From contig ONHN01000023.1 in NCBI GenBank assembly GCA_900317635.1, forward strand, positions 23,863 to 60,917: DNA of 37,055 bases, written 5' to 3'. Shown piece after piece: positions 27,976 through 34,520 of the stretch. This DNA comes from an uncultured Prevotellaceae bacterium (lineage in GTDB: Bacteria; Bacteroidota; Bacteroidia; Bacteroidales; Bacteroidaceae). The first letter of the stretch is position 1; each line of letters begins with the position of its first letter. A program made the translations under genes and the position numbers. Below the pieces are notes generated by a model. That model saw nothing but the letters and a program-made list of their open reading frames with translations, was not told where the DNA came from and made no database searches.

Positions 27976-28650
27976 ATGAAACGCACATTTTTCATTGTTC
28001 TAACAGCCTTAACGCTGGCGGCCTGCAACGGAAAAACAGAGCCGCAAACTGATGACACCGACACCACGGCTGTGGGCTCTGAAACAACGGCCGTCATTGT
28101 TGAAGCCAACAAACTCTTTGCCCAAATCAGAAGCGGCATAGAAGACCCCACGAAGCTGCAAGAGAGCATTGGGCGCGCACAAGCAAAAATGGAGGAACTC
28201 CTGCGCTCGGGCGACAGCAAGGGGGCACAGCAATATACCATCGAGCTCCTGCGCCTAATTGCTGCCGACAAAGAAGTGCAAAGCGCGCTCGAAGCCACCC
28301 GCAACAACTCGGGCGAAGGACAGTCGTCGCTACTGGCTGCCTTTAGGAAGGTGGCGGCAACGGTGGCGGGTGGTAACGCTACTGCGGCCATCTTTGCTCA
28401 AGCTACGGAAGAAGCAGGCACTTCGCAGCTGACGGAAACGGCCAAAAGGGCTGAGAAAGTGGCTAAAGAGACCTATGTGGCTCCTAATGCGGCCGATGCA
28501 GCCGACGAAGTGGTTGAGGTTGACATTCCCGACGATGTTCCTGCCGACCCCGCTGCCGCTGCATTGAGTGGCGTAACAACAGAGACCATGAAACCAGCCA
28601 CACCAGCCGAAAAACCCGCAGCGGCACCTGCAACGCCCAAGGCGGAATAA
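27976..28650 (+). CDS. Hypothetical lipoprotein with Ala/Pro-rich tail
   Basis: A 224-residue lipoprotein with lipobox L-T-L-A-A-C (lipidated Cys17). Residues about 40-160 are predicted helical, with charged heptad-like stretches (I-E-D-P-T-K-L-Q-E-S-I-G-R-A-Q-A-K-M-E-E-L). The last 60 residues are low-complexity Ala, Pro, Glu and Lys (A-T-P-A-E-K-P-A-A-A-P-A), probably an extended linker. I do not recognise a family. It follows floA by 36 bases and is probably co-transcribed, so a link with membrane organisation is possible but unproven. Confidence 0.7.
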   Translation: MKRTFFIVLTALTLAACNGKTEPQTDDTDTTAVGSETTAVIVEANKLFAQIRSGIEDPTKLQESIGRAQAKMEELLRSGDSKGAQQYTIELLRLIAADKEVQSALEATRNNSGEGQSSLLAAFRKVAATVAGGNATAAIFAQATEEAGTSQLTETAKRAEKVAKETYVAPNAADAADEVVEVDIPDDVPADPAAAALSGVTTETMKPATPAEKPAAAPATPKAE

Positions 28651-28697
28651 ACACTAATAAGTAAACAAGTGACAAGTGACAAGTAAACAAGTGACAA

Positions 28698-28760
28698 GTG
28701 ACGAGTGACAAGTGGGGCTACGCCGATGAACAGGCGTTATTGCCACTCGTCACTCGTCAC
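28698..28760. terminator. Long hairpin between convergent genes (repeat family copy c)
   Basis: Arms 28698-28715 and 28743-28760 are complementary at 17 of 18 positions (GTGACGAGTGACAAGTGG type). The loop contains a second stem, ACGCC/GGCGT. It lies between two converging genes and is flanked by T-rich DNA, so bidirectional termination is likely. The loop holds the GGCTACGCCGATGA core of the repeat family at 2309-2390 and 3985-4060. The adjacent stretch 28661-28697 is made of tandem CAAGTGA-type repeats. Confidence 0.6.
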
Positions 28761-28778
28761 TTTATATTATAGTCCCTC

Positions 28779-29702
28779 TTACTTCTCGAGCACAGCACTG
28801 CCGCTACCTATCATTTTTCCATCGCAGAAGATGAAAGCGCGATAGGTACCACCCGTAAGAAACTCGCCTACGGGAACGTGGACGGTGCACCGCAGTTCCT
28901 CACCACCATATTCCACACTGCGCACAGCACTATAGTCGATGGTGCGGTTTTCATAGTGCAGCGTGCCGCTGGCGTTCAACACGCTTTGGTTGGGCTTCAT
29001 CAGGCGGACGTAAACGGCACGATTGCCCGTGCGGGCCGAGGGGTTGCGCGCAATGGTAAACCCTACGTTGAAGCCCTTCACGTCTTTACTCTTCTTGGCT
29101 TCCTTCCCATTCTTCTTCAGTGGCGTCACGCTGATGCTGGTGGCATTCAGCTGAGCTGCTACAGCCACGGTCTTATCAAGTTTTTTGCTTATCTCCTTAT
29201 TCTTCTCGGCCAGCCCCGTGTTCTCTTGGCGCGTGCGCTCTGCTTCGGCGCGTGCTTGGTCGCGCTCGCCTTGCAGGGTCACGTTGGCTTGCTGCAGTTG
29301 GTCCACTTGTCGGATGTAGTCTTGAAGCACTTCGCGCACGGTTTCCAGCTCCTTCTTCAGGCGCATGATTTCCTGCGTACTGGTTGCTTTCGTTTGCCGA
29401 AGTTCTTCCAACAGACTTTCGGTCTTCTTCTTCTCAGCATCCAGCTTGGCGGCTAAGTCTTCATCGTGCACGTTTTGCTTCATTCGCTCGTATTGCAACG
29501 CGAACTCCTCGTATTGGTTTTCCATTTCGAGGCGGTCCATTTCGGCAAGTTGGCGCATTTCGTCCATTTCCTTCTGCCGCATAGAGTCAACAGCGGCTAA
29601 GCTGTCGGCGCGCGCTTGCAAGGCATCTTGCTGGGGCGCATTGTTCCTGCAGCTCACGCAAGCGGCCAAGACAAAGAGGGCGAAGAGGGTTTCTTTTTTC
29701 AT
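28779..29702 (-). CDS. Coiled-coil lipoprotein
   Basis: A 307-residue lipoprotein with lipobox L-A-A-C at 12-15 (a second Cys at 18). Residues about 25-195 form a long coiled coil rich in Glu, Gln, Lys and Arg (E-M-D-E-M-R-Q-L-A-E-M-D-R-L-E-M, later L-K-K-E-L-E-T-V-R-E-V-L). From about 205 a beta-rich domain carries T-P-L-K-K-N-G-K-E-A-K-K-S-K-D-V-K and A-V-Y-V-R-L-M-K-P, a pattern common in uncharacterised Bacteroidota lipoproteins. Function unknown; the architecture suits a periplasmic spacer or scaffold. I start at ATG 29700-29702, 37 bases after ilvE; the upstream extension lies inside ilvE. Confidence 0.75.
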   Translation of the reverse strand: MKKETLFALFVLAACVSCRNNAPQQDALQARADSLAAVDSMRQKEMDEMRQLAEMDRLEMENQYEEFALQYERMKQNVHDEDLAAKLDAEKKKTESLLEELRQTKATSTQEIMRLKKELETVREVLQDYIRQVDQLQQANVTLQGERDQARAEAERTRQENTGLAEKNKEISKKLDKTVAVAAQLNATSISVTPLKKNGKEAKKSKDVKGFNVGFTIARNPSARTGNRAVYVRLMKPNQSVLNASGTLHYENRTIDYSAVRSVEYGGEELRCTVHVPVGEFLTGGTYRAFIFCDGKMIGSGSAVLEK

Positions 29703-29739
29703 AAGAAGATTGAGGGAGGGGAAAGGTGTCTCTTGGATG

Positions 29740-30762
29740 TTAAATATCGAGCAGGGTCGTCCAGGCGTGCGTGTCGGGTGCTTCGCCGTATTGTATGGCG
29801 CGAATGGCCTTATAGAGCTTCGTCGACCAAGGGCCTGGCTGCCCATCTTTCGAAATCTGATAGCTCACGCCGCGCACGGGGTCGTCAATGCGTCCGATAG
29901 GACTGATAACGGCGGCGGTGCCGCAAGCACCAGCCTCTTCTAATTCAGCCAGCTCTTCCTCGGCCACGGGCCGCTGCTCTACGCGCAGGCCTAAGCCGCG
30001 CGCCAGTTGCATCAACGTCTTGTTCGTAATGCTGGGAAGGATAGAGGACGAGGCGGGCGTGATGTATGCACCATCCTTGATGCCAAAAAAGTTGGCAGCA
30101 CCGCACTCGTCGATGAAACGCTTTTCTTTAGCATCGAGATAGAACTCGCCAGCATAGCCCTGCTTGTGGGCAATGTGGTTGGGCAACATGCCTGCGGCAT
30201 AGTTTCCGCCTACTTTATAGCGCCCCGTCCCCAGGGGAGCTGCACGATCGTAGTCGCGCATAATGACGAAGTCGCTAATGCCAAAACCATTGGGGAAGTA
30301 AGGACCTACGGGCGTCACGAAGACGATAAAGAGGTATTCCTTAGCGGGCTTCACCCCCACCTGCGCCGTCGTCCCAATGAGCAACGGACGAATGTAGAGT
30401 GCGGCACCACTTTCGTAGGGAGGAATATATTTAGCGTTCAACTCCACCACCTGCTTCACCATGCCACAAAACATTTCTTCGGGCAGTTCGGGCATCACGA
30501 TGCCACGACACGACGACTGCAAGCGCCGCGCGCCGTCGCGCATGCGGAATATGCGCACCTTACCGTCAACGCCTCGAAAAGCCTTCATCCCTTCAAAGGC
30601 TTCCTGCCCATAGTGCAGACAAGAGGCCGCTATAGGGATTGAAACTTCCTCGCTTTCGCTAACATAGGGCACGCCCCATGCGCCATCGGCATACCGACAG
30701 CGCACGTTGTAGTCGGTCTTGACGTAGCCAAAACCCAACTCCTTGTAATCAATGTTTTCCAT
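29740..30762 (-). CDS. ilvE: Branched-chain amino acid aminotransferase
   Basis: PLP-dependent transamination of leucine, isoleucine and valine. The 340-residue class IV aminotransferase is closer to the longer type II (eukaryote-like) enzyme. The Schiff-base lysine is Lys183 in G-T-G-R-Y-K-V-G-G-N-Y-A. Other family blocks are C-L-H-Y-G-Q-E-A-F-E-G-M-K-A-F-R (48-63), Y-I-R-P-L-L-I-G (123-130) and E-C-G-A-A-N-F-F (219-226). Start ATG 30760-30762. It has its own promoter and is followed after 37 bases by the coiled-coil lipoprotein gene. Confidence 0.93.
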   Translation of the reverse strand: MENIDYKELGFGYVKTDYNVRCRYADGAWGVPYVSESEEVSIPIAASCLHYGQEAFEGMKAFRGVDGKVRIFRMRDGARRLQSSCRGIVMPELPEEMFCGMVKQVVELNAKYIPPYESGAALYIRPLLIGTTAQVGVKPAKEYLFIVFVTPVGPYFPNGFGISDFVIMRDYDRAAPLGTGRYKVGGNYAAGMLPNHIAHKQGYAGEFYLDAKEKRFIDECGAANFFGIKDGAYITPASSSILPSITNKTLMQLARGLGLRVEQRPVAEEELAELEEAGACGTAAVISPIGRIDDPVRGVSYQISKDGQPGPWSTKLYKAIRAIQYGEAPDTHAWTTLLDI

Positions 30763-30797
30763 ATCTTTAGATACTAGATTCGTTTTCTTTTGCGAAG

Positions 30798-30830
30798 CAA
30801 AGATACTACAACGCGCCCGAAAACTTACAA
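30798..30830 (-). promoter_or_regulatory. Promoter of ilvE
   Basis: Minus-strand TATCTTTG (30805-30798) matches TAnnTTTG; a TTG lies at 30830-30828 with a 22-base spacer. A 10-bp AT-rich inverted repeat (TTTTTTATGC / GCATAAAAAA) lies just upstream at 30843-30852 and 30866-30875. Confidence 0.5.
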
Positions 30831-31034
30831 CTTTCATCTATCTTTTTTATGCCTGCAGAAACAACGCATAAAAAAAATGAAGCTATAAGTAGTACTATTC
30901 GAAGTGATGTCGCATTCTGGAAGTTAGTTTTGGGAAGTTCAAGTTGGCTACATAATCTTATAGCACCGTAAGTTCAAATAAGAAATGCAACTTTGGGATT
31001 TCTGCTTGAAGTTGCCTCAAAGAGCATAAATAAA

Positions 31035-31061
31035 GGAGAAAGAAGTAAATCTCCTTTCTCC
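31035..31061 (-). terminator. Second hairpin downstream of tRNA-Val genes
   Basis: GGAGAAAG (31035-31042) pairs with CTTTCTCC (31054-31061). On the minus strand it is followed by TTTATTTATG. It probably acts as a back-up terminator. The rest of 30876-31034 has no ORF or recognisable element. Confidence 0.45.
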
Positions 31062-31092
31062 CCATTAGGAAAATAATTCTTAACACAAAAAC

Positions 31093-31126
31093 GAAACACT
31101 GCGCGAAATATCTCGTGCAGTGTTTC
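31093..31126 (-). terminator. Rho-independent terminator of tRNA-Val operon
   Basis: GAAACACTGC (31093-31102) pairs with GCAGTGTTTC (31117-31126), and the stem continues inward about four more pairs. On the minus strand the stem is followed by GTTTTTGTG. It lies nine bases past the distal tRNA. Confidence 0.75.
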
Positions 31127-31134
31127 AATCTCTG

Positions 31135-31209
31135 TGGGCGCTGAGGGATTCGAACCCCCGACCCTCTGCTTGTAAGGCAGACGCTCTAAACCAGCTGAGC
31201 TAAGCGCCC
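31135..31209 (-). tRNA. tRNA-Val (anticodon UAC), second copy in transcript
   Basis: The minus strand gives a complete 75-base cloverleaf: acceptor GGGCGCT pairing with AGCGCCC, D-arm GCTC/GAGC, anticodon stem TCTGC/GCAGA with loop CTTACAA (anticodon UAC, read as GUA valine), and T-loop GGTTCGAATCC. The discriminator is A and no CCA is encoded. It is identical to the copy at 31252-31326. Confidence 0.95.
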
Positions 31210-31251
31210 GAAGGTCATTGTATGTCCATAAGTGCTTCATTCTTCGAAAAG

Positions 31252-31326
31252 TGGGCGCTGAGGGATTCGAACCCCCGACCCTCTGCTTGTAAGGCAGACG
31301 CTCTAAACCAGCTGAGCTAAGCGCCC
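31252..31326 (-). tRNA. tRNA-Val (anticodon UAC), first copy in transcript
   Basis: Same 75-base sequence as 31135-31209, separated by a 42-base spacer, with anticodon UAC at the same place. Both copies are read from the promoter at 31349-31380. Confidence 0.95.
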
Positions 31327-31348
31327 TCATTTTTCTCGAAAAGCGGTG

Positions 31349-31380
31349 CAAAGATACGGCGACTTTTCATAACTACCAAA
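31349..31380 (-). promoter_or_regulatory. Promoter of the tRNA-Val operon
   Basis: Minus-strand TTTG at 31380-31377, 20 bases, then TATCTTTG at 31356-31349, a full consensus match. It lies about 22 bases before the first tRNA. Confidence 0.7.
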
Positions 31381-31559
31381 CTTTTCCTCTCTTTTTTACA
31401 AAGATTTTTTCGGGAGGGCGCTAAAGCCGATGAGGAAGAGAAGCGGCGCCGAGCCTCTTTCCCTTGTTTCGAAGTATTGACGTAAACCCTATTTATGACT
31501 AACGTAAAGTCGAGTCAACGTGAAATAAAATTAAGTTTAATCTGGGGTCAACCCTTATT

Positions 31560-31820
31560 GTGAGTAAGACCACAAGTAGTTTCCTGGCTCTGAAAGGACT
31601 ACTTTCAGGCTTTGGAAGTGAGACTTTCAGGCTTTGGAAGTCTGACTTTCAGGCTTTGGAAGTGAGACTTTCAGGCTTTGGAAGGAAGGCTGTCAGGGCC
31701 TGGCGCAAAACATCTGGCAAAGAAAAACTGCGGCCTGCGCCCCAACTTATTGGCGGGTTCATATTCTTAATGTGCAATGCGCGGTGCGTCCTCATCGCTG
31801 CAGGGACACCCGAAACTTGA
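31560..31820 (+). pseudogene. Decayed HU-like gene fragment with internal 22-bp repeat
   Basis: An 86-codon frame whose end matches the tail of the HU-like protein at the window's left edge. Both have V-R-[IL]-x-G-[LF]-G, then Q-L-I, then N-A-R and A-G-T-x-E before the stop. At DNA level GCAATGCGCGG (31774-31784) and the last 20 bases before TGA correspond to 162-214 with a six-base (two-codon) gap. Upstream, the V-R-L-S-G-F-G segment is repeated out of frame by a 22-bp tandem array. No promoter or conserved N-terminus is seen, so I treat it as a relic; a short lineage-specific protein cannot be excluded. The flanking stretch 31381-31559 shows nothing I can name. Confidence 0.4.
31601..31684. 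repeat. 22-bp tandem repeat, four units
   Basis: ACTTTCAGGCTTTGGAAG starts at 31601, 31623, 31645 and 31667, an exact 22-base period with four variable bases between units (TGAG, TCTG, TGAG). A related but shorter GGCTCTGAAAG lies just before. Confidence 0.85.
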
Positions 31821-31963
31821 ATGAGTTAGCCTCAATATCGACACAAAAGAAAGCAAAAACGGATAAAAAGGAACGCTTTGCACGTTAAAAGGGAACTATT
31901 ATGCTCATTTTTGCAGAAAAAGACGTACTTTTACACCCCGAAACAGCAAACAACGAGAGCCTT

Positions 31964-33160
31964 ATGACAAACTTTGTTTTTATCTCCCCCCACTTCCCAC
32001 ACACCTACTGGGAGTTTTGTCGCCGCTTGGCGCAGAACGGCGTGAGAGTTTTAGGCATTGCTGACGCGCCCTACGAAGAGTTGCAACCTGAGCTGAAGGA
32101 CGCACTGACTGAGTACTACCGCGTAAATTCTCTTGAAAACTACGACGAAGTGTATCGCGCCGTGGCCTACTTTGCCTTCCGCTACGGACGCATCGACTGG
32201 ATTGAGTCGAACAACGAGCACTGGCTGAAGCAAGATGCCCGCCTGCGCGAGGACTTCAACATCAAGACGGGTCTGCAAACCGACCGCATTGCAGGCATCA
32301 AGGAGAAGGCCGAAATGAAGAAGTACTATGCCTTGGGCGGTGTGCCATCGGCCCGCCAAATCCGCGCTGCCGAGGGGAAAGACGCCGTCTTTGCCTTTGC
32401 CAAGGAAATAGGCTTCCCGCTCATTGCCAAGCCTAACGAAGGCGTAGGAGCCAGCGGAACCCACAAGCTCTCCTCGCCCGAAGACCTTGAACGCTTCTTT
32501 AGCTTGACGGAGCATACCGATGCCTACGTTGTCGAACAGTTCGTCACGGGCAGCATCTTCTCCTACGATGCCATCGTTGACGCATCGGGCAACCCCCTCT
32601 TCGAGTCGATGTGTGCTTGGCCACCTTCGATGATGGACATCGTCAACAAGCAGCTCGAACTCTACTACTGCGTTGAGCCTGGCGTCCTGCCCGAGCTGCG
32701 CGAAGTGGGCCGCCGCACGGTGAAAGCCTTTGGCATCTTCAACCGCTTTGTCCACCTTGAGTATTTCCGCCTCGACCGCGACTATCCCTCGCTGGGAAAG
32801 AAGGGCGACTTTGCCGGCATAGAAGTCAACATGCGGCCTGCGGGCGGCTATACGCCCGACATGATGAACTTTGCCCACTCTACTGATGTCTATAAGATAT
32901 GGGCCGACATGGTGGCCTTCGGTGAGCGACGCACCGATGAGGGCGAACAGCTCTTCTGTGCCTACGCCAGCCGCCGCGACATTTACCAATACGTCCACTC
33001 GCATGAGGAGGTGCTCGCACGCTACGGTGCCGACATCGTGATGAACGAACGCTTGCCCGACGTCTTCGCCGCTGCCATGGGCAACTATATGTACACCGCC
33101 CGCTTACGCTCGCGCGAGGAAGTAGAAGCGTTCATTGACTACGTGACGAGGAAACAATAA
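31964..33160 (+). CDS. ATP-grasp ligase-like enzyme
   Basis: A 398-residue cytoplasmic ATP-grasp protein of the carbamoyl-phosphate-synthase-like group. The N-terminal pre-ATP-grasp domain runs to about 115. The ATP site follows: Lys156 in F-P-L-I-A-K-P-N-E-G-V-G-A-S-G, hinge V-V-E-Q-F at 189-193 with Glu191, and metal ligands Glu287/Asn289 in G-I-E-V-N-M-R-P-A-G-G. ATP-grasp enzymes join a carboxylate to an amine or thiol through an acyl phosphate; the substrate here is unknown. I start at ATG 31964-31966 (MTNFVFISPHFPH); the longer frame overlaps the likely promoter. The esterase gene follows on the same strand after 285 bases, and a functional link is possible. Confidence 0.85.
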   Translation: MTNFVFISPHFPHTYWEFCRRLAQNGVRVLGIADAPYEELQPELKDALTEYYRVNSLENYDEVYRAVAYFAFRYGRIDWIESNNEHWLKQDARLREDFNIKTGLQTDRIAGIKEKAEMKKYYALGGVPSARQIRAAEGKDAVFAFAKEIGFPLIAKPNEGVGASGTHKLSSPEDLERFFSLTEHTDAYVVEQFVTGSIFSYDAIVDASGNPLFESMCAWPPSMMDIVNKQLELYYCVEPGVLPELREVGRRTVKAFGIFNRFVHLEYFRLDRDYPSLGKKGDFAGIEVNMRPAGGYTPDMMNFAHSTDVYKIWADMVAFGERRTDEGEQLFCAYASRRDIYQYVHSHEEVLARYGADIVMNERLPDVFAAAMGNYMYTARLRSREEVEAFIDYVTRKQ

Positions 33161-33188
33161 ACAATAAACAATAAACAATAAACATTAA
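33159..33188. repeat. Simple repeat (AATAAACA)n
   Basis: About four copies of the 8-mer AATAAACA directly follow the ATP-grasp stop codon. It leads into AACATTAAACATT (33181-33193), which recurs at 33319-33331 on the other side of the inverted-repeat element. Confidence 0.7.
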
Positions 33189-33200
33189 ACATTGAAGATA

Positions 33201-33315
33201 TGAAACCACTACACACTCTACAATTCTCACTACACACACAGCACATCCCCTACGCCCGAGGCGAAAGAGAAAAGCAGTGCCTGTAGTGAAAAATATAGTG
33301 CCTGTAGTGGTTTCA
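33201..33315 (-). repeat. Inverted-repeat element, left copy (opposite orientation)
   Basis: TGAAACCACTACA (33201-33213) and TGTAGTGGTTTCA (33303-33315) are perfect 13-base terminal inverted repeats. The reverse complement of the interior (ACTACAGGCACTGCTTTTCT type) aligns with the two direct copies at 34222-34466. Direct repeats of AACATTAAACATT lie just outside. No ORF is contained. The rest of 33332-33445 is non-coding. Confidence 0.65.
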
Positions 33316-33445
33316 AAAAACATTAAACATTAGCCGCCACGCACTGCGCGAGAGTGTATTCGTGTTCATTTGCTGAACATTCGTGCCCTTCGTGGTTCCA
33401 TAAAACACACAATAGAGTTTGTATTATTACCCAAACATAAGACTG

Positions 33446-34183
33446 ATGACAACACACTACGAAAAACACTACAGCCACGCCCTTGGGCGCGAAATGGAGT
33501 ATAAGACTTACGGCGAGGAAGGCATTCCCTTCCTCGTTTTTCCGTCGCAAGACGGCCGTTTTTTCAACTTCGAAGACTTCGGCATGACCGCCGCCCTGGC
33601 TCCCTTCATCGAAAGCGGTCGCATCCGCCTGGTCTGCGCCGACGGCATCGACCGCGAAACGTGGAGCGACACCAGCAGCAATGAGCACCGCCGCATCGAA
33701 CTGCACGAGCGCTGGTTTCGCTACATCACCGACGAACTTCTACCCGCCGTGCGCCACGCCGACGGCGAACGCTTCTTCACTACGGGCTGCTCCATGGGAG
33801 CCTTTCATGCCGCCAACTTCTTCTTCCGCCGTCCCGACCTCTTCGAGGGCACTGTGGCCCTAAGCGGTTTCTATCATGCCCGATATTTCTTCCCGGACTA
33901 CACCGACCCTCTCGTTTACGACAACTCCCCTGGCGACTTCCTCCGAGGCATGCCCGCCGACCACCCCTACATCGGCATCTACCAGCAGCGGCGCATCATC
34001 CTCTGCGTAGGACAAGGTCGATGGGAAGACGAACTACTGGAAAGCACACGCGAGATAGACGCTACGCTGCGCGAAAAGGGCATACCCGCCTGGGTTGACT
34101 ACTGGGGCTACGACTGCGACCACGACTGGCCTTGGTGGAGAAAGCAAATCGTTTACTTCGTTGAGAAGATAGTAAATCAGTGA
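33446..34183 (+). CDS. Putative esterase (alpha/beta hydrolase)
   Basis: A 245-residue protein of the putative esterase family (PF00756, esterase D/antigen 85-like fold). The nucleophile is Ser116 in T-T-G-C-S-M-G-A-F, and the likely catalytic His226 lies in Y-D-C-D-H-D-W-P-W-W, a hallmark ending of this group. The acid is probably in the G-R-W-E-D-E segment (191-196). An R-L-V-C-A-D-G-I-D strand precedes the nucleophile elbow. There is no signal peptide, so it is probably cytoplasmic. Start ATG 33446-33448. It is flanked by related inverted-repeat elements on both sides. The ester substrate is unknown. Confidence 0.83.
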   Translation: MTTHYEKHYSHALGREMEYKTYGEEGIPFLVFPSQDGRFFNFEDFGMTAALAPFIESGRIRLVCADGIDRETWSDTSSNEHRRIELHERWFRYITDELLPAVRHADGERFFTTGCSMGAFHAANFFFRRPDLFEGTVALSGFYHARYFFPDYTDPLVYDNSPGDFLRGMPADHPYIGIYQQRRIILCVGQGRWEDELLESTREIDATLREKGIPAWVDYWGYDCDHDWPWWRKQIVYFVEKIVNQ

Positions 34184-34221
34184 CAAGTTAACGTTTAATG
34201 TTTTAGCCCTTTACTTTTTAA

Positions 34222-34466
34222 GTTTATGAGAACCACTACAACCACTACAATAATACTACGGACACTGCTTTTCTCTTTGCCTTGATGCGTTGGATGTGCT
34301 ATGTTTGTAGTGAGGCATGAAGTGTAAGTTGTGGTTGCATTTTGGGTTTATGAGGACCACTACAATCACTACGATAATACTACGGACACAGCTTTTCTCT
34401 TTTGCCTCGATGCGTGGGAGAGGCTGTGTTTGTAGTGAGGCATGTAGTGTATGTAGTGGTTTCCAC
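34222..34466 (+). repeat. Inverted-repeat element, two direct copies
   Basis: Copy A starts at 34222 and copy B at 34346, both with GTTTATGAG then ACCACTACA, a 124-base period. Each contains TACGGACAC, GCTTTTCTCTTT, GATGCGT and TTTGTAGTGAGGCATG. Copy B ends TGTAGTGGTTT, the inverse of its start. The pair aligns with the reverse complement of 33201-33315. TAACGTTTAATGT occurs on both outer sides (34189-34201 and 34506-34518). A TCGGCGTAGCC core follows at 34471-34483. Confidence 0.75.
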
Positions 34467-34520
34467 TATCATCGGCGTAGCCCATAACGTTTCATGTTTC
34501 ATGTTTAACGTTTAATGTCT

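Noticed and set aside
30974-31351. 125-codon minus-strand ORF with an internal peptide repeat
   Set aside because: It is a translation of the two tRNA-Val genes; the repeated peptide is the tRNA sequence.
32051-33004. 317-codon minus-strand ORF opposite the ATP-grasp gene
   Set aside because: The plus-strand frame carries all ATP-grasp motifs; the opposite frame shows no recognisable family and is a codon-usage shadow.
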